From Gnetum montanum (lineage: Eukaryota; Streptophyta; Gnetopsida; Gnetales; Gnetaceae): DNA of 64,000 nucleotides. The stretch covers positions 384,865 through 448,864 of the forward strand of contig MNCI01022060.1 in assembly GCA_015680685.1 (NCBI GenBank), written 5' to 3'. A program made the position numbers and the translations under genes. A model generated the notes under the pieces. That model worked only from the letters and a program-made list of their open reading frames with translations, was not told the DNA's origin and did not search any database. Positions 25,330 through 35,512 of the stretch are shown here, in pieces (the stretch's first letter is position 1; every line of letters begins with the position of its first letter).

Positions 25330-26837
25330 AAGCAAATAGTAGGTACGTTCCTAGAGTGCTTTTACACTAAGGGGCACCTTAGCTACATAGTTTCTTTCTA
25401 ACCCAGTGTGGATTAGGAGGTGCATAGGGCCTAGAGGATACTATTCAATAGTCTCCTTGATCCTCGCTCACTACATTGAAGAGAAATTCTACCCACAAGG
25501 CATCCTCTAGGGGGTCAATGGCTTCTACCACCTCTTCAAGTATATCAAACTCATGCATTTCATTGTCTAGCAAAAGTGTGTCATTAGGTAATTTGACCTC
25601 CGACCTTTGCTCCATGTCTATCATGTTGATAGCTGGAGGGGTGGCATTATCACTATGGATGATAACTTCACCACCTTTGTTTGAAAGGTATATTTCTTAA
25701 TGAATTGGGGAGGGGATGACTCATAATTGGGCTAGCTAAGGCTTGCCTAATATCAATTTAAATCCTAGCATCTCCTCTATGATGATGAATTCAATGGTTG
25801 TGGGGAATTGCTCCCCTACCATGATGACTATTATGATGGTACTATTAACGATGATGCAAAATCCTCTAAAAGACTTCAGGCATGTGGTTTTCATTAGCTT
25901 GATTTGATCCGTGAGGCCTAACTTATTGATTATAGTGTATGGTATAACAATGTTGCTACCCCATCGTTAACATGCACCTTCTGACTCTTGCATTGTCCAA
26001 CAAATATGGTGATAAACATGGAGGTGGTTATGACCTCACCCTTATTAGGTTTGAACTTAATTATCTCATCACAAAATGTAAGGGGTGTGGAGCTTGATTC
26101 CTGTGGTGGAAGAGGCAACATCATAGCATGGATGAGATTCTCATCTGCTAGGATTTCCTTCATGATAGGAATGGAGGTCAACATCTAAATTAGCACTTTA
26201 TGGTGGGAAAATGAGGTCATGATTAAGTCATAGAGACTCAACATTGTATTCTTCTACTTTAGCACTTGCTTAACTTGGGCTAATGCATCTACAAAGTCTT
26301 TGGCATCAGTTGAGCTCTTACTAGCTTTGACTTTTTTCACACATCCTAAAAGATGGATTTTGCAAGGAGGCTACTTGGGCTTTGTTGACCTAGCTTTCAC
26401 AAGGGACCTAGTGCTGGGTGTGAGTTCCTAGTGGTGGCCTCCTCAATTTTTTTCATCATGAAGACTATAGATAGAGGGATTGGTTTCAATGGATAAAGTT
26501 CTATTTGCTCTTGATGGTGCCTAATCATCCTATCGATGAGACACTCATTGGACCTTTCAGGTTGTCACCTAGAGGGTCTGTTAATGTTGCCAATAGGATT
26601 GGCCCTTGCATAGGAGGGGACCAATGCATTGGCCACTATTATACTCTAGGTAAGTGAGGAGTCAACATGTTGTAGTAGTTTTATGACAAAGGATGGCTAA
26701 ACTATTGTTGTTACAACATGATGTGGGACCCTAACCATGAAGGGAGTTGTAGGTGCTTGAGGTGGCACTCTGATAAAGAAAGGGGGCCTCAAACCCATGG
26801 TGGGTAAGGGGACCCTTGCCCTACTAGAGGGCACACA
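25330..26837 (-). pseudogene. element F protease region (interrupted by E)
   Basis: On the - strand, downstream of gag. The frame 26184-25930 reads through TSIPIMKEILADENLIHAMM to KVHVNDGVA, equivalent to the DDG active-site segment of E (HVDDGV), with the first Asp changed to Asn. Further down come GEQFPTTIEFIIIEEMLGF and KLILGKP, the segment before the second conserved part of retroviral-type proteases, then EIYLSNKGGEVIIHSDNA. It aligns with E 31230-31900 and C 52460-53290. Element E cuts it from its gag at 26838. Several in-frame stops and frameshifts make it non-functional. Confidence 0.65.
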
Positions 26838-28114
26838 TGAAACAACACAAAATTTTGGGTCCTGACCTCTAAATTAAAAATTTGGCTAAGTGTCAAGATG
26901 GTGGCATTTTGCCCAAATTTTTCTAAGTGTTGAGTATAGTTATCTTAGTGTTGGGACTACACTCTCCATTATAGTAGAGTGTAGTCAACTTTAGTGGCCA
27001 TTTTTTTGCAATTTTGGGTAAGTGTCCTAATGAGGTCACAAGCTAAAAAATTTTTTCAAGTGTTGAGACTACACTCTCCACTTTTAGGACTACACTCTAA
27101 AGCATAGTCAGCATAGTTAACACACAATAGCCAGTTTTGCAAGATTTTTTCTAAGTGTCAGAATGATGATACAAGCTGTAAGTTTTAAGAGTTGAGACTA
27201 CACTCTCCACTATTAGGACTATGCTCTAGAGTGTAGTTAGCATCAAAAAACCTATTTCAAAATATTGTTTCTAACTATTAGGACTATGGTCTAGAGCATA
27301 GTTGGGGTCACGCGTAGTCCCAACTACCCCTCTACCACGTAGTAGCTGATCTACATTTTCTAGTAATCCTAATCCTATAAATACCTCGATCTTGGACATT
27401 TTCAAAGGTGGAGAGAAAAATTTTAGATGGTTGGCATTTTTCAAGTTTTGCATTTGAAATTTGGATGAATGAGACCCAAAGCCACATTAGCAATCCAAAG
27501 AGGAAAATTTGTAGAACATGGTCCACCATAGCCTACCTATAGCCCAACCGAACACCATAGCCCATGGTACATGACGATGGCCAATCCAATAGGCATAGAT
27601 ACCACGATGAGCACTAGACTTCACAACCAAATACCATTAAAACTATGACTATGCTCTCCCCTATGCCTATTATATACCACGTACCTTATAAACCACTTTT
27701 GGAGTTAACTATGCTCAAAGCCATTTGGGGTAGTGTTTTGTTTCTCTCACTTTCTCCCTTGCATTTTCCTTGAATTTTCTTCATATTTTGACTTAAAACT
27801 ATACTAAGGTGGTAGTCCATGTGTATCGACACTCCTATTTTTTTCCAAAAAACATGACTACTCCTAGCACTATTCACACCATTAACATCGCCTACACTTA
27901 GCATTGTTCACATGGTTAACACAGTTGACACTGCCCAACACTTAGAACCATTTGCATTAACACCATTTGCACTCTGTAAGTCCCTATTTAATTGACAAGA
28001 CCATTCAAGGTACCTTGTTTCTACCTCTAGCAAGGCCCTCATGTTGATGCAAGGTTAGGCTATGTGCTCATTGAACCCTCTATGTTCCAGCTATTGACAC
28101 CTTTTATTGCTATA
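26838..28114 (+). repeat. element E 5' LTR
   Basis: 1277 bp. Starts TGAAACAACACAAAATTTT, contains U3 repeats (about 26930-27300), a TATA box and an R/U5 part ending TTGCTATA. The boundary is set by alignment with the 3' LTR and by the primer-site-like sequence that follows. Confidence 0.75.
27376..27383 (+). promoter_or_regulatory. TATA box of E 5' LTR
   Basis: TATAAATA in cctataaatacctcg, matching the box in the 3' LTR. Confidence 0.65.
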
Positions 28115-28135
28115 GTTTTTGGGATTATAAGGAGG
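28115..28135 (+). other. primer-binding-site-like sequence of E
   Basis: GTTTTTGGGATTATAAGGAGG follows the 5' LTR. It aligns with TTTTCTAGCACTAGAAGGAG in D and TTTCTAGCGCTAGAATGAG in C at the same place, which suggests an ancestral TGGCGCTAGAAGGAGG about five bases inside the LTR. The matching tRNA is not identified. Confidence 0.4.
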
Positions 28136-28344
28136 ATCATGTTGTTTCCCTTTTTGTACTCCATTGTGGTTGTCTTTGCATGCTTTCGACACCCCCATTT
28201 GTGTAGATTCATCCCCATTGTTAGTCTCCCCAAGATCCCATGTAGTAGTCCAAGTCATGTCATTCTCCACCCTTTTTCTAAGTCTTTGTTTCCTAATTGT
28301 AGAGAGTGTAGTGAGTGGAGATCATAGTTTGTTTGGAGTGTAGT

Positions 28345-28570
28345 TCTCATACTTAGAATTTTTTCTACATTTCTATAGTTAGCATTTTTACTACATTTCC
28401 ATACTTAGCATTTTTTGTACATTTTCATACTTAGCATTTTTTTATAATTTCATACTTAAGATAATTTTTTGTAATTTTACACTTTGTTAATTTTTTGTAG
28501 TTTCCAAGCTTAGCCATTTTCTGCTACCAATAGGCTTAAGAATTTTTCTGTAGTTTTCAAAGTTAGCTAT
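28345..28570 (+). repeat. leader tandem repeat of E
   Basis: About six diverged copies of a 30-35 bp unit, acatttYcatacttagcattttttgt, lie between the 5' LTR and gag. Element C also has leader repeats, but of unrelated sequence. Confidence 0.65.
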
Positions 28571-28602
28571 TTTTGCAAATGGTAACTCTTACAACCTGAT
28601 CT

Positions 28603-30550
28603 ATGAACATGAATCAAGGTCAACCTTCCATGTCAATGTCTAACACACTTGACACCTTCATGATCCACCCAAAGTGTGTTGTGATCAAGCACAAACAATA
28701 TAACTTTGTTTGTGCCAAAATCCAAGTAGGATTACCCATTGTAGCATTGACATAGTAGCAAAATAGAACTTCAAACAAGTCCACTAGGATAGACAAGAGT
28801 ACAATCCTTCCTTGCTCGACATAATCCCACTCATGGAGTCCTTTCATCAATTTTTGTGCAAATGAGCACGATGTAGCAACAACCTATGAGGAAGCCTCAT
28901 GAGAGGAAGAAGATGAGTTAAAGGCCTACTCTAAATGTGAGAGACCTCTTTACACCATCTTGCAATAACCACTTCCTAGTATAGCTTTTCCTTGGTTTGG
29001 TTCATTTATCCTCTTTGAGATGGTAATCATACTAGTCCAGCCTTCCTTGTGAGCAACCATCACATCTGTCCAAACCTACATTCATGAAAGGACAAAATCC
29101 TAACCCCAAATGATTTAGGCATCCTTTGTTCCCCTTATTTCATTAGCATCCTTGGCATTAATCCAACTCATGTGTGCATGGCCCACCTGGATCACCACAC
29201 CCATCCCTTAGCCAACATATTAACTAAGCCTATCTACTATGACATTAAACTGGCATATTCTGCAACCAAAATTCAACCTTTCGCTATGCAACCAACACAA
29301 TCCTAGTCAATGTAATCAATTGACACGTCCCCAAGTTTGGATCAAGCATTCCAGCTACTCCAAAGTTTGATGGAGGAGATCAACCAGCTCAAAGCCACCT
29401 TCTCTAAAACCATCAAGGTGGTGGACTTCTAGTAGGATGATCCCATAAGTCCTTCAATCCCACCACTAACTCATCCAATTGGGATTCCACTACCTTAACT
29501 CACCAAGTACAATAGTGAGGAGAAGCCCAATGTGCACTTGTTTAGGTTTAGGTTTGAGTGCCTGCTACTACAAACTTGGCTACATGTAATCATGCACATC
29601 TTCCTCATGTTCCTAACTGGTAAAGCCCTTAATTGGTACCACTCACTATCCAAAGGCTCAATATCCTCCCTAGAGGACATCCTAAGCTATTTTGTGACAT
29701 GCTTTAGGTATAACCTAAAACCTAAAGTACCGCTTCACTAGCTCATGTAGGCCAAGTAGGGGCCCCTAAAGCTCATACCTAAATTTATCCAATGTTGGAG
29801 CATTGCATTGAATGAAATAATTGAACCAATTGTAGAGACTTACCTCTTGGGCATCTTTCAAGGTGTAGTTAATGACTTTATCAAGTCAAAAGTGTACTAC
29901 CTAGTACCAAAGTCTCTCAGCCATGCCTTTGCCCAAATGAAGGGTATAAAGGAGGTAGCACAAGCAAGCAACAACTTGGTCTACATGGCCTACAAAAAAT
30001 ACCATGAGCACAAGCAAAACACAATAGTCACAACCATAACCACAACCATCAAGGTAACCAATCGATTCCTGATGACTAAGCAGCCCAAGGCCCCAACACA
30101 CGAAGCCACAAACTTTGCTATGAACTTGCCTACAATGGCAAGGGCCATAGTGCAAGTCACTTCAAGGTCCAACTTTAAGTGCAAGGATCACTCAAAGTAT
30201 ACCCCACTACTAATGAAACCCTTCAAGATTCTAAAACAACTGTTGAAAGCTAGGCTTATCCAATATAAGCACATGTTGGAGAATGTCCAACAACATCATG
30301 ATAGGTACTATGAACTACTAAGAAACCCCACCATAGTAGTACTAAACGAGCCACTAGTCCCATAACACTTCAAGCTAGACCAATTTTGTCATTACCCCTA
30401 GATTTCCAATCATAATACAAACTTCTGTTGAGCTTTGCAAGATGATTTGCAAAGAATGATAGAAAGGGGCCAATTGGTTCCTTATGTAGAAAACCAGCCC
30501 ACCATGGATGGTGTCACCTATGCCATCAAAACCATTAGCATGGATGGTAA
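28603..30550 (+). pseudogene. element E gag (decayed)
   Basis: Gag packages the element RNA into virus-like particles. The first candidate ATGs are at 28603 and 28609, followed by a diverged N-terminal part. The central retrotransposon gag domain runs about 29350-29930: YNSEEKPNVHLFRFRFECLL, GKALNWYHSL, SYFVTCFRYNL and FQGVVNDFIKSKVYYLVPK all match D and C. The longest clean stretch is 29808-30365. A zinc-knuckle-like segment near 30380-30430 is broken (FCHYP, NHNTNFC); in D the same place reads GHDTNYC. In-frame stops, for example where D has codons for Q or W, and a frameshift make it dead. Followed by the protease frame. Confidence 0.8.
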
Positions 30551-30902
30551 GTGAATGGTAGTGAAGTAGCCTTTCATAGTCTGAGTGCCTCCTAGGAGTG
30601 AAAAGATTCCCTTGGCCTCCATAAGAAAGAGGCCTCCTTTTATGATCAAAGTGCCACGTAGGGCATCCAAAACATCCTTCATGGTTAGGGTCCTATAACC
30701 TCTATTTGCTAAGACATTAAATTGGCAAAACACATCTACTAAGAGATTAAACTGACATGAAACTGCACCTACAACTGCTACAAAAGCCCTTCATCATCAA
30801 GGTGCCACATGACCTGGCCCTATAGCAACAACCCCCAAACAACTATTTTTCATCATTAGGGTGCCACAATGTGATGGACCCTCACCAACCTAAAACTCAA
30901 TA

Positions 30903-32207
30903 GTGGGAAACATGTTAGTCTCTTCTCTTTCAAGGGCTAACCCCACTATCAACCTAGGTAGGCCTAACAAATCGCATTACAAGAGGCTAAACAAGTGCCT
31001 CGCAACCCTCGCAACTGAAGCAAAAACCATAACCAACAAGCTGCAACTAAACACTGGGGTCCTTACTCCCAAGAAGGCCAAACAATCCACATCCAACTCT
31101 CCTTCTCAAGAGATTTATCTCTTAATTCATATGGAGGAGGTCAAGGCCAACAAAAAAATTGATGAAAAGGACTTCACAACTACACTAGCTTAGGTGAACT
31201 AAATGCTCATGTAGAAGAGCATAGCATTGAGCTTGTATGACCTTGTTATGATCTCATTTACTCACTAGCAAGTGTTAGCTAGGATGTTGGTCTCCATTCC
31301 TATTACAAAGGACATCCCTATAGATGAGAATGCTATCCATGTAACAATGTTTCCTCCTACATCATAGGAATCAAGTTCAACATCCCTATCCTTTCATGAT
31401 GAAGTAGTTAAGGTCAACCCTAAATGAGGGAAGGTTACAATAGCTCCATTGTCAATTAGCATACATTTTGGATAGTGCACCATCTACAAGGTGCATGTTG
31501 ATGATGGGGTAGTAAAAAAGGTAGTTTTGTACTCTATCATTCACAAGCTAGGCCTAACAAATGAGATCAAGCCTACAAAAATTGGGTATCTAAAATCCTT
31601 CAACAAATCACATGTCACTATCAAGGGTACTATCAACATCACCTTCATGGTAGACGAGTAGTTCCACATCGTCACAAACTTCATAGTCATAGAGAAGCTT
31701 CTAGGCTTTAACGTAATCCTAGGCTAGTCTTGGCTCTCTCAACTAATGGCCATCTCCTTCCCAATCCATTAAGAAATCCACCTTCCATAGAAAGGTGGTC
31801 AAGTTATCATCTATGATGATAAAATCTCCCCTCCAACCACCCATAACATAGACATGGGGCAAGTGTTAAAGGCAGATTTTCTTGGTGGTACACCTATAAT
31901 AACCAACACAACACCTAAATCTAACACACTTGAATGAGTGGTTGAAGCCAATAGCCCCCTAAAGGATTCTAAGCCTTGCACACCCCCTAATCCATGCCTA
32001 GTTAAGAAGCAACTACATGATCAAGACTTTTCCTTGGTCAAAAATCTGCTAGGTGACTACTTACCCCTTTCCTCCACATGCCATGCATTTTTTTTTTCAC
32101 TTGTGTTGCATTTGTCCATGCATTTACATTTTACCTACTTGCATAGTTTACATACTACTTCACTTTGTTTACACATTTCTACCTTTTTTACAAATCCATT
32201 CACTTAG
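30903..32207 (+). pseudogene. element E protease region (decayed)
   Basis: One frame with several stops runs from 30903 to 32207. The aspartic protease-like part is 31440-31780: KVHVDDGVVKKVV with Asp-Asp-Gly at 31500-31508 in place of the more usual DTG/DSG, then IHKLGLTNEIKP, and GFNVILG before a stop where C has RSW. It aligns with F (25330-26184) and C (52460-52910). The tail to 32207 (PPNPCLVKKQLHDQDFSL) has counterparts in F and C. After this point there is no polymerase; minisatellites follow directly. Confidence 0.7.
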
Positions 32208-32284
32208 CCTACACATTGCATTTGAAAAACATCAAAAACACATAAAAATGAAAAGAAAAAAATCATAAAACTACAAAAACATGT

Positions 32285-32590
32285 GGCCTAAAAAGGCCTT
32301 AAACTAACATTGTGTCCTGTCATGGCCTTAAACTGGTAACATTCCCCATAGCCTACCATGGTATTAAACTAACAACATATAGCTTGAAATTTTCCTAAAA
32401 CTATCAACCCCTTTACAATGGCGTAAATAGGCCTTAAACTAGCATATGGCCGAGCATGGCCTCAAACTAGCACCTCCAACCCATCATGGCCCTAAAATCA
32501 GCAACACATGACCTGAAATGGCCCAAAATTAGCAACACATGGGGCCTAGAATGGCCTTAAACTATTTCTATGGCCTGGAATGACCCAGCA
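32285..32590. repeat. minisatellite 1 of E (aggccttaaactagca type)
   Basis: About ten copies of a unit such as tggccttaaactRRca, the reverse complement of the arrays in F and C, consistent with the opposite orientation of E. Confidence 0.75.
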
Positions 32591-32734
32591 CTTTTCACAT
32601 TACCTTCCTTTTGTTTGTGCATTTTAACTTTGTTACATAGTTGTCACTTGATGTTGTTTTTCCAATTGATATTTATATGATCTTGTAGGCACATAGCATG
32701 GCCACTCATGCAACACTGTACCTCACTGAAACAA

Positions 32735-33030
32735 GGTAAGCATTTATCTGTCATGATGTTAAACTGGCATGGCTATCTACCATAACTATAAACTAGCATA
32801 GAATATCCTTAGACCATGATGCTAAAACTAACATCCACAGATCATCCACTATGATGTTAAACTAGTGCACAACTCATCCTTGGGTCATGACGTTAAATTG
32901 GAATAACAACACATCTTGTATGACGTTAAACTAGCACATGGTAGTCTATTAGGACTGTAAAATAGCACCCCACAATCTACTAGGATCTTAAAATGGGTTC
33001 ATAATTTGCTAAGAAATTAAACTAGCACTT
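32735..33030. repeat. minisatellite 2 of E (atgatgttaaactagca type)
   Basis: About eight copies of a 35-40 bp unit with catgaYgttaaactRgcac, the reverse complement of 19640-20010 in F. In E it lies only about 150 bp from minisatellite 1, whereas in F the antisense gene separates the two. Confidence 0.7.
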
Positions 33031-34137
33031 TGCTAATCTCTAGAGCACTTGCCATCATTCTGTCCTTTGGAGCACCCATAGCATCATTGCACTCGCACTT
33101 TCACTAACTTCCTATGCACTTGTAGCTAGTTTAGCTCTTGATTCATCTATAGCATCTTTGCATCTGGCATTTCATTTTCATTTTACATTTTGTGCTTTTC
33201 TTGTCTTCTTGGAGTTGTGTTTGCAAGATGAATCCCTAAAGGTGGTCATGCAAAGGCACATCTCATCATAGTGGTAAGTTACCACATCACTCTAATGTGC
33301 AAGATTAAACTAGCTAAGCCACTCAAGAGTGTACATTCCCCTCATCTCATTTTATACTATGCACACTCACTTTTACATTTCCATATCCTCTTGCATTTCC
33401 CACATTCTCCGACATGTAAACCCTCTAATGCATACACACTATAAACACACATGGCATACTCTCTTTTTAAAAACCACCATTGAACCTAAAGTGGATGTAA
33501 CATAATTTATCCCATGGGGATCCTCTATTGGTTTGGAAAAGCCAAAGATGATGTAACATACCTCATCCCTTGGAGGAAACACCTATCCTACAAATGTGAC
33601 ATGGTTGGATCAAAAGCAAAGCCCATCTACTTGATGGCCCACAAAGCCCATCCACTCGATGGTTAATATCCTATAGCTAGCATTTAGTAGTAAACCAAAC
33701 CCAATGGAGGTTCACCTTGTAGAAAAGTAAAAATAAATAAATAAAAAGAGAATGAGGAAAAGCACATGCCCAAGCAAACTGATAGCACTATAGTTTCGCA
33801 ACCAACCTAGCCTCAAATCAACTTTGACTTTCTCATGAGCAATTTGATGAGAGGTCAACATTTTAGGGATAAGCCACTTGATGGCATGGTCATTGTTGGC
33901 CATGTTGACTTCATAGTTTGTATCATGATATACTATTTTCATTTCATCTTCGCTACTTGCATCTCATCTTCCTATCATTGCCTACACCCTTTGCCCTAAC
34001 ATACCCCTATCCATGGCACTCTTGAATATGGTGGAATGACACCCAATCTAGTATTGATGAGTGATGTTGGTGCCATGTTTGTTATGATGTCTTGTGATTA
34101 TTTTTCAATGTCTCTTAGGCCACTCATCTAGATGTCA
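33031..34137 (+). other. conserved 3' region of E, no certain gene
   Basis: Collinear in reverse orientation with F 18277-19440. It contains degraded 72-bp-type repeats (33040-33150), a block reading ITLMC...LAKPLKS in one + frame (about 33230-33330), and gatgtaacatacctcatcc repeats (33500-33590). No protein domain recognised. Confidence 0.45.
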
Positions 34138-34152
34138 ATAAAGAGGGGCCAA
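34138..34152 (+). other. polypurine tract of element E
   Basis: ATAAAGAGGGGCCAA directly precedes the 3' LTR start TGAAACACC. The same tract precedes the 3' LTR of C. Confidence 0.75.
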
Positions 34153-35512
34153 TGAAACACCACAAAATTTTATGTCCTAGCATCTCGACTACAAATTTGG
34201 CTAAGTGTTAAAATAGTGGCACTTTGCCCAAATTTTTCTAAGTGTTGAGCGTAGTTAGCCCAAAATACCAAATTTGCAAAATTTTTCTAAGTGTTATAAT
34301 GATGACATTTTTGAAAATTTATCTAAGTGCTAGAACTATGCTCTCTAATGCAGTGGAGTGTAGTTAGCTTCAATCACTAATTTTTTGTAATTTTGGCTAA
34401 GTGTTTGAATGAGGTCACAAGCTGTAGATTTTTTCAAGTGTTGAGACTATGCTCTCCACTGCTAGGACTACACTCTATAGGATAGTTAGCATAGTCAACA
34501 CACAATAGCCAATTTTTCAAATTTTTTTCTAAGTGTTAGAACGATGACACAAGCTATAGATTTTTCCAAGTGTTGAGACTAAGCTCTCCACTACTAGGAC
34601 TACACTCTAGAGCATAGTTAACGTAGTTAGCATGAAAATAGTAGTTTTGGCATATATTTTCTAACTTTTGAGACTACACTCTAGAGTGTAGTTGGGGTCA
34701 AGCATAATCCAACTATCCCTCTACCATGTGGTAGCTGATCCACATTTTTCGGCAACCCTAACCCTATAAATATCTCCACCTTAGGCATTTTTAAAGGGGA
34801 AGAGAAAAATTTTAGATGGCTGGAATTTTTAAAGTTTGGCACTTGGAATTAGGAAAAATGAGACCCAAAGGTACACCAGCAACCCAAAGAGGCAAAGTTA
34901 TAGACCACAACCCACTGTAGTCCCCCTACAACCTAGTTGAACACCATAGCCCACAATACATCACGATAGCCAACTCGACAAGCACAAATAGCATGGTGAA
35001 TGCTAGACTTTATGGCTTGACACCATTGAGATTGTGACTATGCTCTCCACTGTTCTTGTTGTACATTATGTACCTTCTAAACCCCTTTTGAAATTAACTA
35101 TGCTCAACTCCATTTGGGGCAGCGTTCCATTTTACTCTCTTTTTCCCTTGCATTTTCTTTATATGTTTTCACATTTTTCTACATTTTTGCATAAAACTAC
35201 ACTCAAGTGATGATCCAAACATGTCAACACTTACATTTTTTGTTAAGAAATGTAACTATTCTTGGCACTATTCACACCATTAACACTAACTATGCTCAAC
35301 ATTGTTCACATAGTTAACATAGTTGACACTGCCCAACACTTAGGATGATTTGCATTAATAACATTTGCACTTCATAAGCCCCTATTTAAACAAAAATGCC
35401 ATTTAGGACACCCTATCTTTGCCTCTAAAAAGGCCCTCATGTGGATGCAGGGTTAGGCTGTGTACCTATTGACCCCTCGGTATTCTAGCCATCAACGTTT
35501 TTGGTCACTACA
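34153..35512 (+). repeat. element E 3' LTR
   Basis: 1360 bp, TGAAACACCACAAAATTTT to TCACTACA. Carries the same U3 repeats as the 5' LTR (about 34250-34690), including gactacactctagagcatag phrases, and a TATA box. Confidence 0.8.
34765..34772 (+). promoter_or_regulatory. TATA box of E 3' LTR
   Basis: TATAAATA in ccctataaatatctcc, matching the 5' LTR. Confidence 0.65.

Larger units (their letters stand above)
16556..26837 (-). mobile_element. element F, 3' part: gag-protease LTR retrotransposon with antisense gene
   Basis: A - strand LTR element whose 3' LTR is at 16556-18262. Its interior continues to 26837, where element E is inserted, and resumes at 35513-37514. The join is supported by element C, whose sequence near 53690-53740 runs across the point where F is split; the flanks carry ACACA (26833-26837) and ACATG (35513-35517), a likely 5-bp target duplication with two transitions. 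Order from the left: LTR, purine tract, conserved 3' non-coding region, minisatellites, an antisense spliced gene, a second minisatellite, protease, gag. No RT or integrase was found in the visible part. The 5' LTR is not in the window. It is the oldest layer of the nest, since E and A/B both interrupt it. Confidence 0.75.
26838..35512 (+). mobile_element. element E: complete gag-protease LTR retrotransposon inserted in F
   Basis: Two LTRs (26838-28114 and 34153-35512) in direct orientation bound a 6.0-kb interior in the + direction: leader repeats, gag, protease, minisatellite 1, minisatellite 2, a conserved 3' region and a polypurine tract. Both LTRs start TGAAACAMCACAAAATTTT. The right one ends TCACTACA, the left one TTGCTATA. 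The flanks ACACA/ACATG are the likely target duplication. No RT, RNase H or integrase motif was found in any frame of the 2.2 kb between protease and 3' LTR, so E looks non-autonomous. It lacks the antisense gene present in F. By eye the LTRs differ at roughly one base in six over the U3 repeats, which indicates an old insertion. Confidence 0.8.

Noticed and set aside
29901-30155. - strand frames across E gag
   Set aside because: Shadows of the + strand gag, whose motifs are clear.
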